A stretch of 21,236 nt of DNA from an uncultured Granulicatella sp. (GTDB taxonomy: Bacteria > Bacillota > Bacilli > Lactobacillales > Aerococcaceae). The position numbers and the translations under genes are program-made. This document shows, in pieces, positions 1 through 6,043 of this stretch (positions are counted from its first letter, which is position 1; each line of letters begins with the position of its first letter). The notes beneath the pieces were generated by a model. The model was given only the letters and a program-made list of their open reading frames with translations. It was not told where the DNA came from and ran no database searches. The stretch lies in the NCBI GenBank assembly GCA_937891475.1, contig CALATC010000193.1, forward strand, positions 1 through 21,236, read 5' to 3'.

Positions 1-976
1 ACATTACTAAGGCTTGTTTAAGATATTTATTGCCTTGCGTCGTGTGTGAAGATTTCTTTACACCGGCACTTTCGTTAGAACCCGGACACATTCCAGCCCA
101 TGAAGCTAACTTCTTATCAGTTTTAAAAGCTTCAACATTTGGACCAATTTCAGCTAATATAGTGGCACAACAACTATCACTGATACCAGGAATTGTTAGA
201 AGAAGTTGATACTCTTCAGGGAAATGCTCTAAAATATATCCGTTTATTTCTTTATTAAGTTCATCTGATATCTTTTTCTGAAGTTGATATTCTTCCAAAC
301 ATTTTTTAATTAGAAAACGATCTACTGTAGATAATTTACCATCCATAGCTTCAATTAATTGTCTAGCAGAAGCTTTAACTCGACCGTGTATACAACTTTC
401 GACATTATTTTCATTAATAACTTCACCATCAATAAATAGAGTTAACAATGCTTGTCCTGTCTTGCTGAAAATATCTGATAAGTAGCTTGTTAATTTAATA
501 TTAGCCCTTTGTAAAATAATATGGATATGATTTTTTATTTGAGTTAAACGTTGTTTGATTGAGATACGATAACGAGTTAAATACCGTAATTGCATCACTT
601 CTTGAGAAGGAATATAAGATTGGTTAATTAACCCACATCGACCAAGTTGAGCAATCCATTCAGCATCTTTGACGTCTGTCTTACGACCTGGGACATTTTT
701 AATATGTTGAGGATTTGCAAGGACTAATTCTAATTCGGAATCTGAAAAGATATTGAAAAGAGGAATCCAATATTGTCCAGTGCTTTCAAAGAAAACATGT
801 GTAACTTGATGCTCGAGTAGCCAATCAAGAGCTGCTTTTAATTCTTTAGTTGTGGTACCAAAGGTTGTTTGATATTTTTTAGGTTCATTTGAAGTTAGAG
901 GACCATCTAAAATACAACAAACAATGGATTTTTGATGTACATCAATTCCACAACATACTGGGTGCATTACTTGCAT
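1..976 (-). CDS. IS110-family transposase (DEDD recombinase), 3' end outside window
   Basis: The reading frame begins at the ATG at 976 (minus strand) and runs off the left edge; about 325 codons are visible. An AGGAGG ribosome binding site at 984-989 lies 7 nt upstream of the start. The N-terminal RuvC-like domain carries the DEDD residues: D12 in GIDVHQ, E64 in FFESTG, and D101 and D104 in RKTDVKDAEW. The C-terminal transposase_20 domain includes LTIPGISDSCCATILAEIG and then PGSNESAG (about residues 298-305), where the family has its conserved catalytic serine. IS110 enzymes are RNA-guided recombinases that move a circular intermediate without classical inverted repeats. Family members are usually somewhat longer, so a few dozen C-terminal residues are missing here. 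No frameshift is visible, so the element could be active. The long upstream noncoding region fits the IS110 (not IS1111) group, in which the bridge RNA precedes the gene. Confidence 0.93.
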   Translation of the reverse strand, partial: MQVMHPVCCGIDVHQKSIVCCILDGPLTSNEPKKYQTTFGTTTKELKAALDWLLEHQVTHVFFESTGQYWIPLFNIFSDSELELVLANPQHIKNVPGRKTDVKDAEWIAQLGRCGLINQSYIPSQEVMQLRYLTRYRISIKQRLTQIKNHIHIILQRANIKLTSYLSDIFSKTGQALLTLFIDGEVINENNVESCIHGRVKASARQLIEAMDGKLSTVDRFLIKKCLEEYQLQKKISDELNKEINGYILEHFPEEYQLLLTIPGISDSCCATILAEIGPNVEAFKTDKKLASWAGMCPGSNESAGVKKSSHTTQGNKYLKQALVM

Positions 977-1148
977 AATAAAACCTCCTATTCTAATTGT
1001 TTAAGAACAATGGAACAGGAGGTGAAATGTAATTTTATTTTCATGCTCTAAGCATAATCGAGTTTTCTCATGACCACCTGTTCATCCAGTTTCCCCGACA
1101 GGAACGACAATTCCCTAATAATTCGAACGGATTAGTATTGTTCTCTAA
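977..1148 (-). ncRNA. Candidate IS110 bridge RNA
   Basis: This noncoding stretch of about 170 nt precedes the transposase, where IS110-group elements encode their bridge RNA (about 177 nt in IS621). Read on the minus strand it first gives an interrupted stem: GAAC, CTAAT and others pair with ATTAG and GTTC between about 1142 and 1103. A second stem pairs GAACAGG (1079-1085) with CCTGTTC (1014-1020), helped by GGTG/CACC. It encloses a large loop with GTCATGAG and a small ATGCT-TAG-AGCAT hairpin. A 5' stem followed by guide-bearing loops is the expected architecture. The assignment is inferred from position and hand-folded pairing; the limits are approximate and donor and target guides are not assigned. 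Confidence 0.5.
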
Positions 1149-1152
1149 CGTA

Positions 1153-1181
1153 AGTATAATACCAACTTTTGTTTCTGTCAT
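1153..1181 (-). promoter_or_regulatory. Putative promoter of bridge RNA/transposase spanning the IS-target junction
   Basis: On the minus strand, ATGACA (1176-1181) is followed after exactly 17 nt by TATACT (1153-1158). Transcription would start near 1146, at the head of the structured upstream region. The -35 lies right at the inferred IS boundary, so part of it may come from flanking DNA. In the circular form it would be rebuilt from the other IS end, as reported for IS110-type elements. Confidence 0.45.
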
Positions 1182-1275
1182 GAGTAAGACGGTGAAACCG
1201 TCTTGGCGTTTCCCCAGTACCAGTAGCCCTTAAAGTGGCTACTGGTACTCTTACTACTGCGGTAAGTCTATGTGT
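1177..1275 (+). repeat. Structured intergenic repeat, copy 0 (right half, cut by IS110)
   Basis: Only the right half of a long-form repeat is present. TCATGAGTAA matches the TCATG-N2-TAA block of other copies. Hairpin P2 is AAGACGGT/ACCGTCTT (1186-1193 with 1197-1204). Hairpin P3 is a perfect 13-bp stem, 1216-1228 with 1237-1249. The right outer arm is ACTACTGCGGTAAGTCT. The partner left arm and the AGGACG core are missing at the IS110 edge and should lie beyond the far end of the insertion sequence. Confidence 0.7.
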
Positions 1276-1309
1276 TGGGCATTCTTTTATGAGGGTGCGT
1301 TATAAAATA

Positions 1310-1397
1310 TGACTTCCCTAAATGTATCGGAGGACGCCAGTAGTCTTACGAATACGAGTCTCATGGCTTAGCTGCTGCGGTGAATCTATGAGGTTGT
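1310..1397 (+). repeat. Structured intergenic repeat, copy 1 (degenerate, P1 only)
   Basis: It contains GACTTCCC, then the conserved GGAGGACGCCAG core, a P1-type hairpin region ending in TCATGGC, and a right arm (GCTGCTGCGGTGAATCT) resembling that of copy 0. P2 and P3 are absent, and the outer arms no longer pair well, which suggests decay. Confidence 0.6.
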
Positions 1398-1428
1398 CCT
1401 GTTTAATGGTATGAAAATAAATATTAAT

Positions 1429-1467
1429 TCCCTCAAAGTAGCATTTGTTTAGCTACTTTTTTGGGGG
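1429..1467 (+). terminator. Hairpin with T-run (possible terminator)
   Basis: AAAGTAGC (1435-1442) pairs with GCTACTTT (1452-1459), the stem merging into a run of T then G residues; flanking CCC and GGG could extend it. It lies between the IS/repeat block and the oppA1 promoter and may insulate oppA1. The GTAGC/GCTAC pairing resembles the inner stem of the repeats, so it could be a repeat remnant. Confidence 0.4.
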
Positions 1468-1547
1468 GTTGCTTGTCTACATTTCATAGACACTTTATTA
1501 GAATTTTATGCAATTATGAGTAAATAAAGTGAAAAAGATTAAAAAAT

Positions 1548-1575
1548 TTGCTTTTATTTTAATTTATGATAGAAT
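1548..1575 (+). promoter_or_regulatory. Promoter of first oppA
   Basis: TTGCTT (1548-1553), a 16-nt spacer and TAGAAT (1570-1575) preceded by TG one base upstream (extended -10). Predicted transcription start is about 1582, leaving a leader of about 50 nt before the ATG at 1635. An A-rich 16-mer just upstream (1532-1547) recurs upstream of the second oppA. Confidence 0.65.
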
Positions 1576-1634
1576 GATTGCGACATAAAGAGATGAGAAC
1601 TTTATGCGGAAGAAGAAATATTTGGAGGAATGAG

Positions 1635-3419
1635 ATGAAGAAAAAGAATTGGTTGTATGTAACAACAGCAGCAACAGTATTAGCTTTAGCAGCTTGTAGT
1701 TCTAATAAAGAAACAACAGCTACTAAAACACCACTTGGAACACAAACAAAGTTTGCGACAGAAGCAGTCAATGATGCAGAAGCTATCAAAGGTGGAACAT
1801 TAAAATATGCTTTAGTAGCATCTTCAGGCTTTAAAGGTGTTTTCATTGATGAATTAGCACAAGATTCATTAGACTCAACAATTAGTTCGCAAATTGATGC
1901 AAGTATTTTTGAATTTGATGAAAATAGACAGTTAACAAATACTGGTTTGGCAAGTATTGATTTTGATGTTGAAGGGAAATCAGTCACTGTTACATTAAAT
2001 TCTAAAGATTATAAATGGTCAGACGGTCAACCTGTAACCATTGATGATTATATCTTCACTTATCAATCAATTGGTCATAAAGATTACACAGGATCTCGTT
2101 ATAATAGTAAATATGAAAATGTAGTTGGAATGAAAGAATTCCATGAAGGCAAAGCAGATTCAGTATCAGGATTAGAAAAGATTGATGACTATTCTGTTAA
2201 AATTCATTTCAAAGAAATGCGTCCTTCTATGAAATTAGCAGGTGGAGCATTAAGTGCGTATATTATGCCAAAACATATTTTCTCCACAATTCCAGTTGCA
2301 GAATGGGATAAGAGTGAATACGTACGTGGAACAAAATTCGTTGGTTTAGGGGCATTCAAGTTAGAATCCATTATTCCAGGTGAATCTGTAACATTAGTTC
2401 CAAATGAACATTACTACAAAGGTCGTGCAAAATTAGATAAAGTCGTAATGGAAATTGTATCTCCTGATAATATCGTTTCAGAAATGAAAGCTGGAAAATA
2501 TGATATCGCTGAGATGCCAAATGCTCAATATGAATCTTACAAAGATTTAACAAACGTAAACTTAGTAAGTACATTTAAATCATCATTTGAATACGTAGCT
2601 TTCCATTTAGGAAAATTTGATAAAGCAAGTGGTAAAAACATCACTGATCCTAACGCTAAAATGAGTGATCCAGTATTACGTCAAGCAATTGCTTATGCAT
2701 TAGATATGGATACAGTAGGTGAAACACTTTACCATGGCTTACAACGTGGAACAAATTCGATTATTATTCCATTCTTCAAAGATGTTTATAATGCTGAACA
2801 AGAAGGATTTAAATATAATCCAGAAAAAGCAAAACAAATGTTAGAAGAAGCTGGCTATAAAGATGTTGATGGCGATGGTATCCGTGAAAATAAAGATGGT
2901 TCTCCATTAAGTATTACATTTGCAGCACGTACTCGTGATGATGCAAATGAATCATTAATTCAACAATACTTATTATGGTGGAAAGAAATTGGATTAGACG
3001 TTCAATTATATACTGGTCGTACAATCGAATCGAACAACTTCTATGAAAAAGTTCAAACAGATGATCCAGAAATTGATATGTTTGCAGCTGGATGGGGAAC
3101 AGGATTCGATCCAAATCCATCGAACTTATTCGGTGAAACTGCTAAATTTAACTTCGCTCGTTTTGTAAGCGAAAAAGGAAATAGCATTATGAATAACATT
3201 AGTTCAACAGAAGCGTTTGATGATGCTAAGAATGTTGAATTCTATAAAGAATGGCAACAATACGTTCATGATGAAGCATTTATCTTCCCAACATTAGTAG
3301 GGGATTTAGTAACAGCCGTTAATAAACGTGTGAAATATTATGATACGAAGATTGGAACAAGTAACTCAAAATCAGCATTGTATCAATTAGAAGTAGTATC
3401 AGATACTCAAGTTAAATAA
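1635..3419 (+). CDS. oppA: Oligopeptide ABC transporter substrate-binding lipoprotein (OppA paralogue 1)
   Basis: This SBP_bac_5 family lipoprotein of 594 aa captures peptides outside the membrane and delivers them to the OppBCDF permease. The N-terminal signal peptide ends in a lipobox, LAAC, so the mature protein would be lipid-anchored at that cysteine. Family features include GGTLKYAL near the mature N terminus, YKWSDGQPVTIDDYIFTY, and a DVDGDG metal-binding-like loop near residue 410. The start chosen is the ATG at 1635, with GGAGG at 1624-1628 six bases upstream; an in-frame ATG at 1578 lies at the predicted transcription start and lacks a ribosome binding site. It is the first of three tandem paralogues of the same length and is closed by its own terminator at 3433. 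Which peptides it prefers cannot be read from sequence; a pheromone-sensing role, as for some streptococcal OppA/Ami proteins, is possible. Confidence 0.93.
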   Translation: MKKKNWLYVTTAATVLALAACSSNKETTATKTPLGTQTKFATEAVNDAEAIKGGTLKYALVASSGFKGVFIDELAQDSLDSTISSQIDASIFEFDENRQLTNTGLASIDFDVEGKSVTVTLNSKDYKWSDGQPVTIDDYIFTYQSIGHKDYTGSRYNSKYENVVGMKEFHEGKADSVSGLEKIDDYSVKIHFKEMRPSMKLAGGALSAYIMPKHIFSTIPVAEWDKSEYVRGTKFVGLGAFKLESIIPGESVTLVPNEHYYKGRAKLDKVVMEIVSPDNIVSEMKAGKYDIAEMPNAQYESYKDLTNVNLVSTFKSSFEYVAFHLGKFDKASGKNITDPNAKMSDPVLRQAIAYALDMDTVGETLYHGLQRGTNSIIIPFFKDVYNAEQEGFKYNPEKAKQMLEEAGYKDVDGDGIRENKDGSPLSITFAARTRDDANESLIQQYLLWWKEIGLDVQLYTGRTIESNNFYEKVQTDDPEIDMFAAGWGTGFDPNPSNLFGETAKFNFARFVSEKGNSIMNNISSTEAFDDAKNVEFYKEWQQYVHDEAFIFPTLVGDLVTAVNKRVKYYDTKIGTSNSKSALYQLEVVSDTQVK

Positions 3420-3432
3420 TAAAATTTTTATG

Positions 3433-3474
3433 AAGACTTTTCCCATGGATATTCCCGTGAGAAAAGTCTTTTTT
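3433..3474 (+). terminator. Rho-independent terminator after oppA1
   Basis: A 10-bp stem, AAGACTTTTC with GAAAAGTCTT, is extended by CATGG/CCGTG and followed by a T-run (3469-3474). The outer stem shares the GACTT/AAGTC theme of the intergenic repeats, but the AGGACG core is absent, so it is listed as an ordinary terminator. Confidence 0.85.
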
Positions 3475-3525
3475 AGTTAAAAATGAGATAAAATGAAAAT
3501 AAATTAAAAAAAGATTAAAAAATGC

Positions 3526-3556
3526 TTGCAAAAAACAAATTATATGTTAATATAAT
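3526..3556 (+). promoter_or_regulatory. Promoter of second oppA
   Basis: A perfect TATAAT (3551-3556) with TTGCAA (3526-3531) upstream. The spacer is 19 nt, longer than ideal, so the -35 may be weak or offset. The A-rich 16-mer AAAAAGATTAAAAAAT at 3508-3523 is identical to one just upstream of the oppA1 promoter and could be an UP element or a shared regulatory site. Confidence 0.55.
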
Positions 3557-3612
3557 AACATCTTAATTAAAAATTGAATTTTTAAAGAAGATTTTATTAA
3601 GGAGAGATGAAT

Positions 3613-5397
3613 ATGATGAAAAGAAAATGGCTTTGGTTACCAACTGCTGCAGTTGCTTTAACATTAGCAGCATGTGGTTCAAAAACGACAACAACTAAAA
3701 CAACAACTGAGGGAGCAGACAAAACAAAATTTGTTTCTGAAGTCACTCATGATGGTGAACCAATTAAAGGTGGAACATTAAAATATGCGATTGTTTCAGC
3801 TTCACCTATTAATGGATTATTCATTGACGAATTAGCTTCTGATACAACAGATTCATCTGTAGCAGGTATGATTGACGAATCAATGTTTGAATATGATGAC
3901 AATCGTAAATTAGTAAATACAGGTTTAGCATCTATCTCTTTTGATGTAGAAGGTAAAACTGCAACTGTTAAATTAAACTCTCAAGACTATAAATGGTCAG
4001 ATGGAGAAAAATTTACAATCGATGACTATATTTTTACTTATGAAGGAATTGGTCATAAAGACTACACTGGTGTACGTTACGATGGAGATTTCAAAAATAT
4101 TGAAGGGATGGATGAATACCACAAAGGTAAAGCTTCAAGCATCTCTGGTTTAGAAAAATTAGATGACTACACAGTGAAAATTCACTATAAAGAAATGACA
4201 CCTTCAATGCAATTAGCAGGTGGTTCAGTAAGTAGTTATGTTATGCCAAAACATGTATTCTCTAAAATTCCTGTAGCTGAATGGGAACAAAGTGATGCAG
4301 TTCGTGGTAAATCTAACGTTGGTCTAGGGGCGTATACAATTGAAACAATGGTACCTGGTGAATCAGTAACATTTGTACCAAACACTAATTATTATAAAGG
4401 TCGTTCAAACCTTGATAAAGTTGTAATGGAAGTTGTATCTCCAGATAGCATTGTTTCAGAAATGAAAGCTGGTAAATATGATATTGCAAGTATGCCATCA
4501 GCTCAATATGATTCATTTAAAGATTTAACAAATGTAACTTTCGTAAGTTCATTACAATCACAATATGAATATATTGGATTTAAACTTGGTAAATGGGATA
4601 AAGAACAAGGTAAAAATATTGTAGATCCAAATGCTAAAATGAGTGATGTAGCTTTACGTCAAGCGATTGCTTATGCGATTGATCCAGATACAGCTGGTAA
4701 AAACTTATATAATGGATTACAACATGGAACAAACTCAATTATCATTCCATTCTTCCAAGATATTTATAACAAAGATCAAGAAGGATTTGATTATAACCCA
4801 GAAAAAGCTAAGAAATTATTAGATGATGCTGGTTATAAAGATGTAGATGGTGATGGATTACGTGAAAATAAAGATGGTTCTAAACTAAAAATCAACTTTG
4901 CTGCTCGTACTCGTGACGATGCGAATGAATCATTAATTCAACAATATCTATTATGGTGGAAAGAAGTTGGATTAGATGTTCAGTTATATACTGGACGTAC
5001 ATTAGAAGTAAACAACTTCTATGATAAAGTTGAAGCAGATGACCCTGAAATTGATATGTTTGCTGCTGGATGGGCAACAGGTTATGATCCAAACCCATCA
5101 GGATTATTCGGTGAAGATGCTAAATTCAATATGCAACGTTACACAAGTGCTGAAGGAAATGCTTTAATTGAGAAAATTTCTTCAAATGAAGCATTTGATG
5201 ATGCTAAAAATATTCAATTCTATAAAGAATGGCAAAAATATGTACACGATCAAGCGTTTATTTTCCCAACACTTACTGGTGAAAGTGTAACTGCTGTTAA
5301 CAAACGTGTGAAATACTACGATAAAAAAATCGGTTCAAACCACGATGAATCTTCTATGATTAAATTGCAATTAACTGCAAAAGAACCTGTAAAATAA
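3613..5397 (+). CDS. oppA: Oligopeptide ABC transporter substrate-binding lipoprotein (OppA paralogue 2)
   Basis: This second SBP_bac_5 lipoprotein has the same role as its neighbour. The signal peptide ends in LAAC followed by a Thr/Lys-rich linker typical of tethered binding proteins. Long blocks match paralogues 1 and 3, for example DDANESLIQQYLLWWKE and the DVDGDG loop. The start was set at the ATG at 3613: AAGGAG (3599-3604) is 8 nt upstream. The in-frame ATG at 3607 is only 2 nt from that site, and the ATG at 3616 is also possible. With 3613 all three paralogues are exactly 594 aa, which supports the choice. The gene has its own promoter and a strong terminator at 5411, so it is probably monocistronic. 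High similarity with its neighbours suggests duplication and makes recombination between copies possible. Confidence 0.93.
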   Translation: MMKRKWLWLPTAAVALTLAACGSKTTTTKTTTEGADKTKFVSEVTHDGEPIKGGTLKYAIVSASPINGLFIDELASDTTDSSVAGMIDESMFEYDDNRKLVNTGLASISFDVEGKTATVKLNSQDYKWSDGEKFTIDDYIFTYEGIGHKDYTGVRYDGDFKNIEGMDEYHKGKASSISGLEKLDDYTVKIHYKEMTPSMQLAGGSVSSYVMPKHVFSKIPVAEWEQSDAVRGKSNVGLGAYTIETMVPGESVTFVPNTNYYKGRSNLDKVVMEVVSPDSIVSEMKAGKYDIASMPSAQYDSFKDLTNVTFVSSLQSQYEYIGFKLGKWDKEQGKNIVDPNAKMSDVALRQAIAYAIDPDTAGKNLYNGLQHGTNSIIIPFFQDIYNKDQEGFDYNPEKAKKLLDDAGYKDVDGDGLRENKDGSKLKINFAARTRDDANESLIQQYLLWWKEVGLDVQLYTGRTLEVNNFYDKVEADDPEIDMFAAGWATGYDPNPSGLFGEDAKFNMQRYTSAEGNALIEKISSNEAFDDAKNIQFYKEWQKYVHDQAFIFPTLTGESVTAVNKRVKYYDKKIGSNHDESSMIKLQLTAKEPVK

Positions 5398-5410
5398 GCC
5401 CACGTTTTTT

Positions 5411-5445
5411 CTCGACTCAATGAAAAGATTGAGTCGAGTTTTTTT
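5411..5445 (+). terminator. Rho-independent terminator after oppA2
   Basis: A perfect 11-bp stem, CTCGACTCAAT with ATTGAGTCGAG, has a GAAAAG loop and is followed by seven T residues (5439-5445). Confidence 0.93.
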
Positions 5446-5454
5446 GTTAGGGGC

Positions 5455-5611
5455 GAGCAATGATACTGTTTGCTGTAGTTAAGGACGCCAGCAGCTTCGC
5501 AAAGTGAATCTCATGGCTAAACTTTGAGCCTTGGTCTCAAAGTTTCCTGCAATCAAAGCCAATTTTGGCTTTGGTTGCTAGAGCTACAGCGGATAGCATC
5601 ATTGCTCTTTT
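5455..5611 (+). repeat. Structured intergenic repeat, copy 2 (long form)
   Basis: Outer stem GAGCAATGAT (5455-5464) with ATCATTGCTC (5598-5607), followed by TTTT; inner outer-stem part TGTAG/CTACA. The core is AAGGACGCCAG. P1 is closed by GCCA/TGGC. P2 is a 10-bp stem (5519-5528 with 5536-5545) with loop CCTTGGT. P3 is a 12-bp stem (5549-5560 with 5567-5578) containing one wobble pair. Here the outer arm is GAGCAATGAT rather than GACTT, yet pairing is kept. It is the first of three tandem copies. Confidence 0.8.
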
Positions 5612-5635
5612 GTGTTGTCAGCATTGGAGTGCGTA

Positions 5636-5775
5636 GAATTTTTCATAAAGTAGCTAAGGACGCCAGCAAACCTGCGGTTTCATGACTAAAATTTGAGCCA
5701 AAGGTCTCAAATTTTCCTTTTGATAAAAGCCAACGGTTGGCTTTTATCAATCTTGCTACGGGAAAAATTCATGGC
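5636..5775 (+). repeat. Structured intergenic repeat, copy 3 (long form)
   Basis: Outer stem GAATTTTTC (5636-5644) with GAAAAATTC (5762-5770), inner GTAGC/GCTAC, and core AAGGACGCCAG. P1 is AAACC-TGC-GGTTT. P2 is AAAATTTGAG/CTCAAATTTT (5688-5697 with 5706-5715) with loop CCAAAGGT. P3 is a perfect 14-bp stem with a 3-nt loop (5720-5733 with 5737-5750). A different outer-arm sequence with intact pairing is compensatory evidence for an RNA structure. Confidence 0.8.
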
Positions 5776-5804
5776 TCTTTTTGTATTGAGGGGATGAGGG
5801 TGCG

Positions 5805-5896
5805 TAAGGTATTATCTGTTGTAGCTTACGACGCTAGTAGACTTGCTTGTGCGAGTCTCATAGTTTAGCGGCACAATGATATTGTCATTGCTCTTT
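5805..5896 (+). repeat. Structured intergenic repeat, copy 4 (short, partly decayed)
   Basis: The core reads TTACGACGCTAG, one base off the usual AGGACG. It is followed by a P1-type hairpin AGACTTGC/GCGAGTCT with loop TTGT and then TCATAGTTTAG. P2 and P3 are missing. The right end, CAATGA-TATTG-TCATTG followed by CTCTTTT, forms its own small terminator-like hairpin. Confidence 0.6.
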
Positions 5897-5968
5897 TCAT
5901 AAGAATATTTCATATGAGATTTTCATAGGAAGAGATGAGGAGTTTATTAGAATTTGGGAAGAATTTAT

Positions 5969-5984
5969 TGTAAGCGCTTGAAAC
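5969..5984 (+). promoter_or_regulatory. Putative CcpA-binding cre site
   Basis: TGTAAGCGCTTGAAAC matches the left half and the central CG of the catabolite-responsive element consensus (TGWNANCGNTNWCA), with an AAGCGCTT palindromic core; the right end deviates. It overlaps the -35 of the oppA3 promoter, a position normally associated with repression by CcpA-HPr(Ser-P). Confidence 0.6.
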
Positions 5985-6005
5985 AGATTGCTTGTGTGCT
6001 AAAAT
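5978..6005 (+). promoter_or_regulatory. Promoter of third oppA
   Basis: TTGAAA (5978-5983), a 16-nt spacer and TAAAAT (6000-6005) with an extended TGC before the -10. The -35 lies inside the cre-like site. The leader to the ATG at 6044 is about 32 nt. Confidence 0.65.
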
Positions 6006-6043
6006 AATAGTGATAAAAAATAAACCAAAAAGGGTGGAAAATC

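Larger units (their letters stand above)
1..1178 (-). mobile_element. IS110-family insertion sequence, left (upstream) end in window
   Basis: The element comprises the transposase gene and its upstream noncoding region. Its tnp-upstream end is placed at about 1176-1180, because to the right of this point the sequence matches the inner part of the intergenic structured repeat (TCATG-N2-TAA, then the two inner hairpins and the right arm), while to the left it does not. The exact base cannot be fixed: IS110 elements lack terminal inverted repeats and share a short core with their target. The other end lies outside the window. Confidence 0.7.

Noticed and set aside
1578..1634. Upstream in-frame start for oppA1 (ATG 1578)
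   Set aside because: It sits at the predicted transcription start, lacks a ribosome binding site, and would bury the lipoprotein signal behind 19 charged residues.
1559..1987. 142-aa minus-strand open frame over the oppA1 start
   Set aside because: It lies antisense to the oppA1 promoter and signal peptide, has no convincing ribosome binding site, and its composition is that of a reversed Ala/Thr-rich coding region.
5446..5900. Possible CRISPR array
   Set aside because: Repeats are long, few, variable in length, internally base-paired and not separated by equal-length unique spacers.
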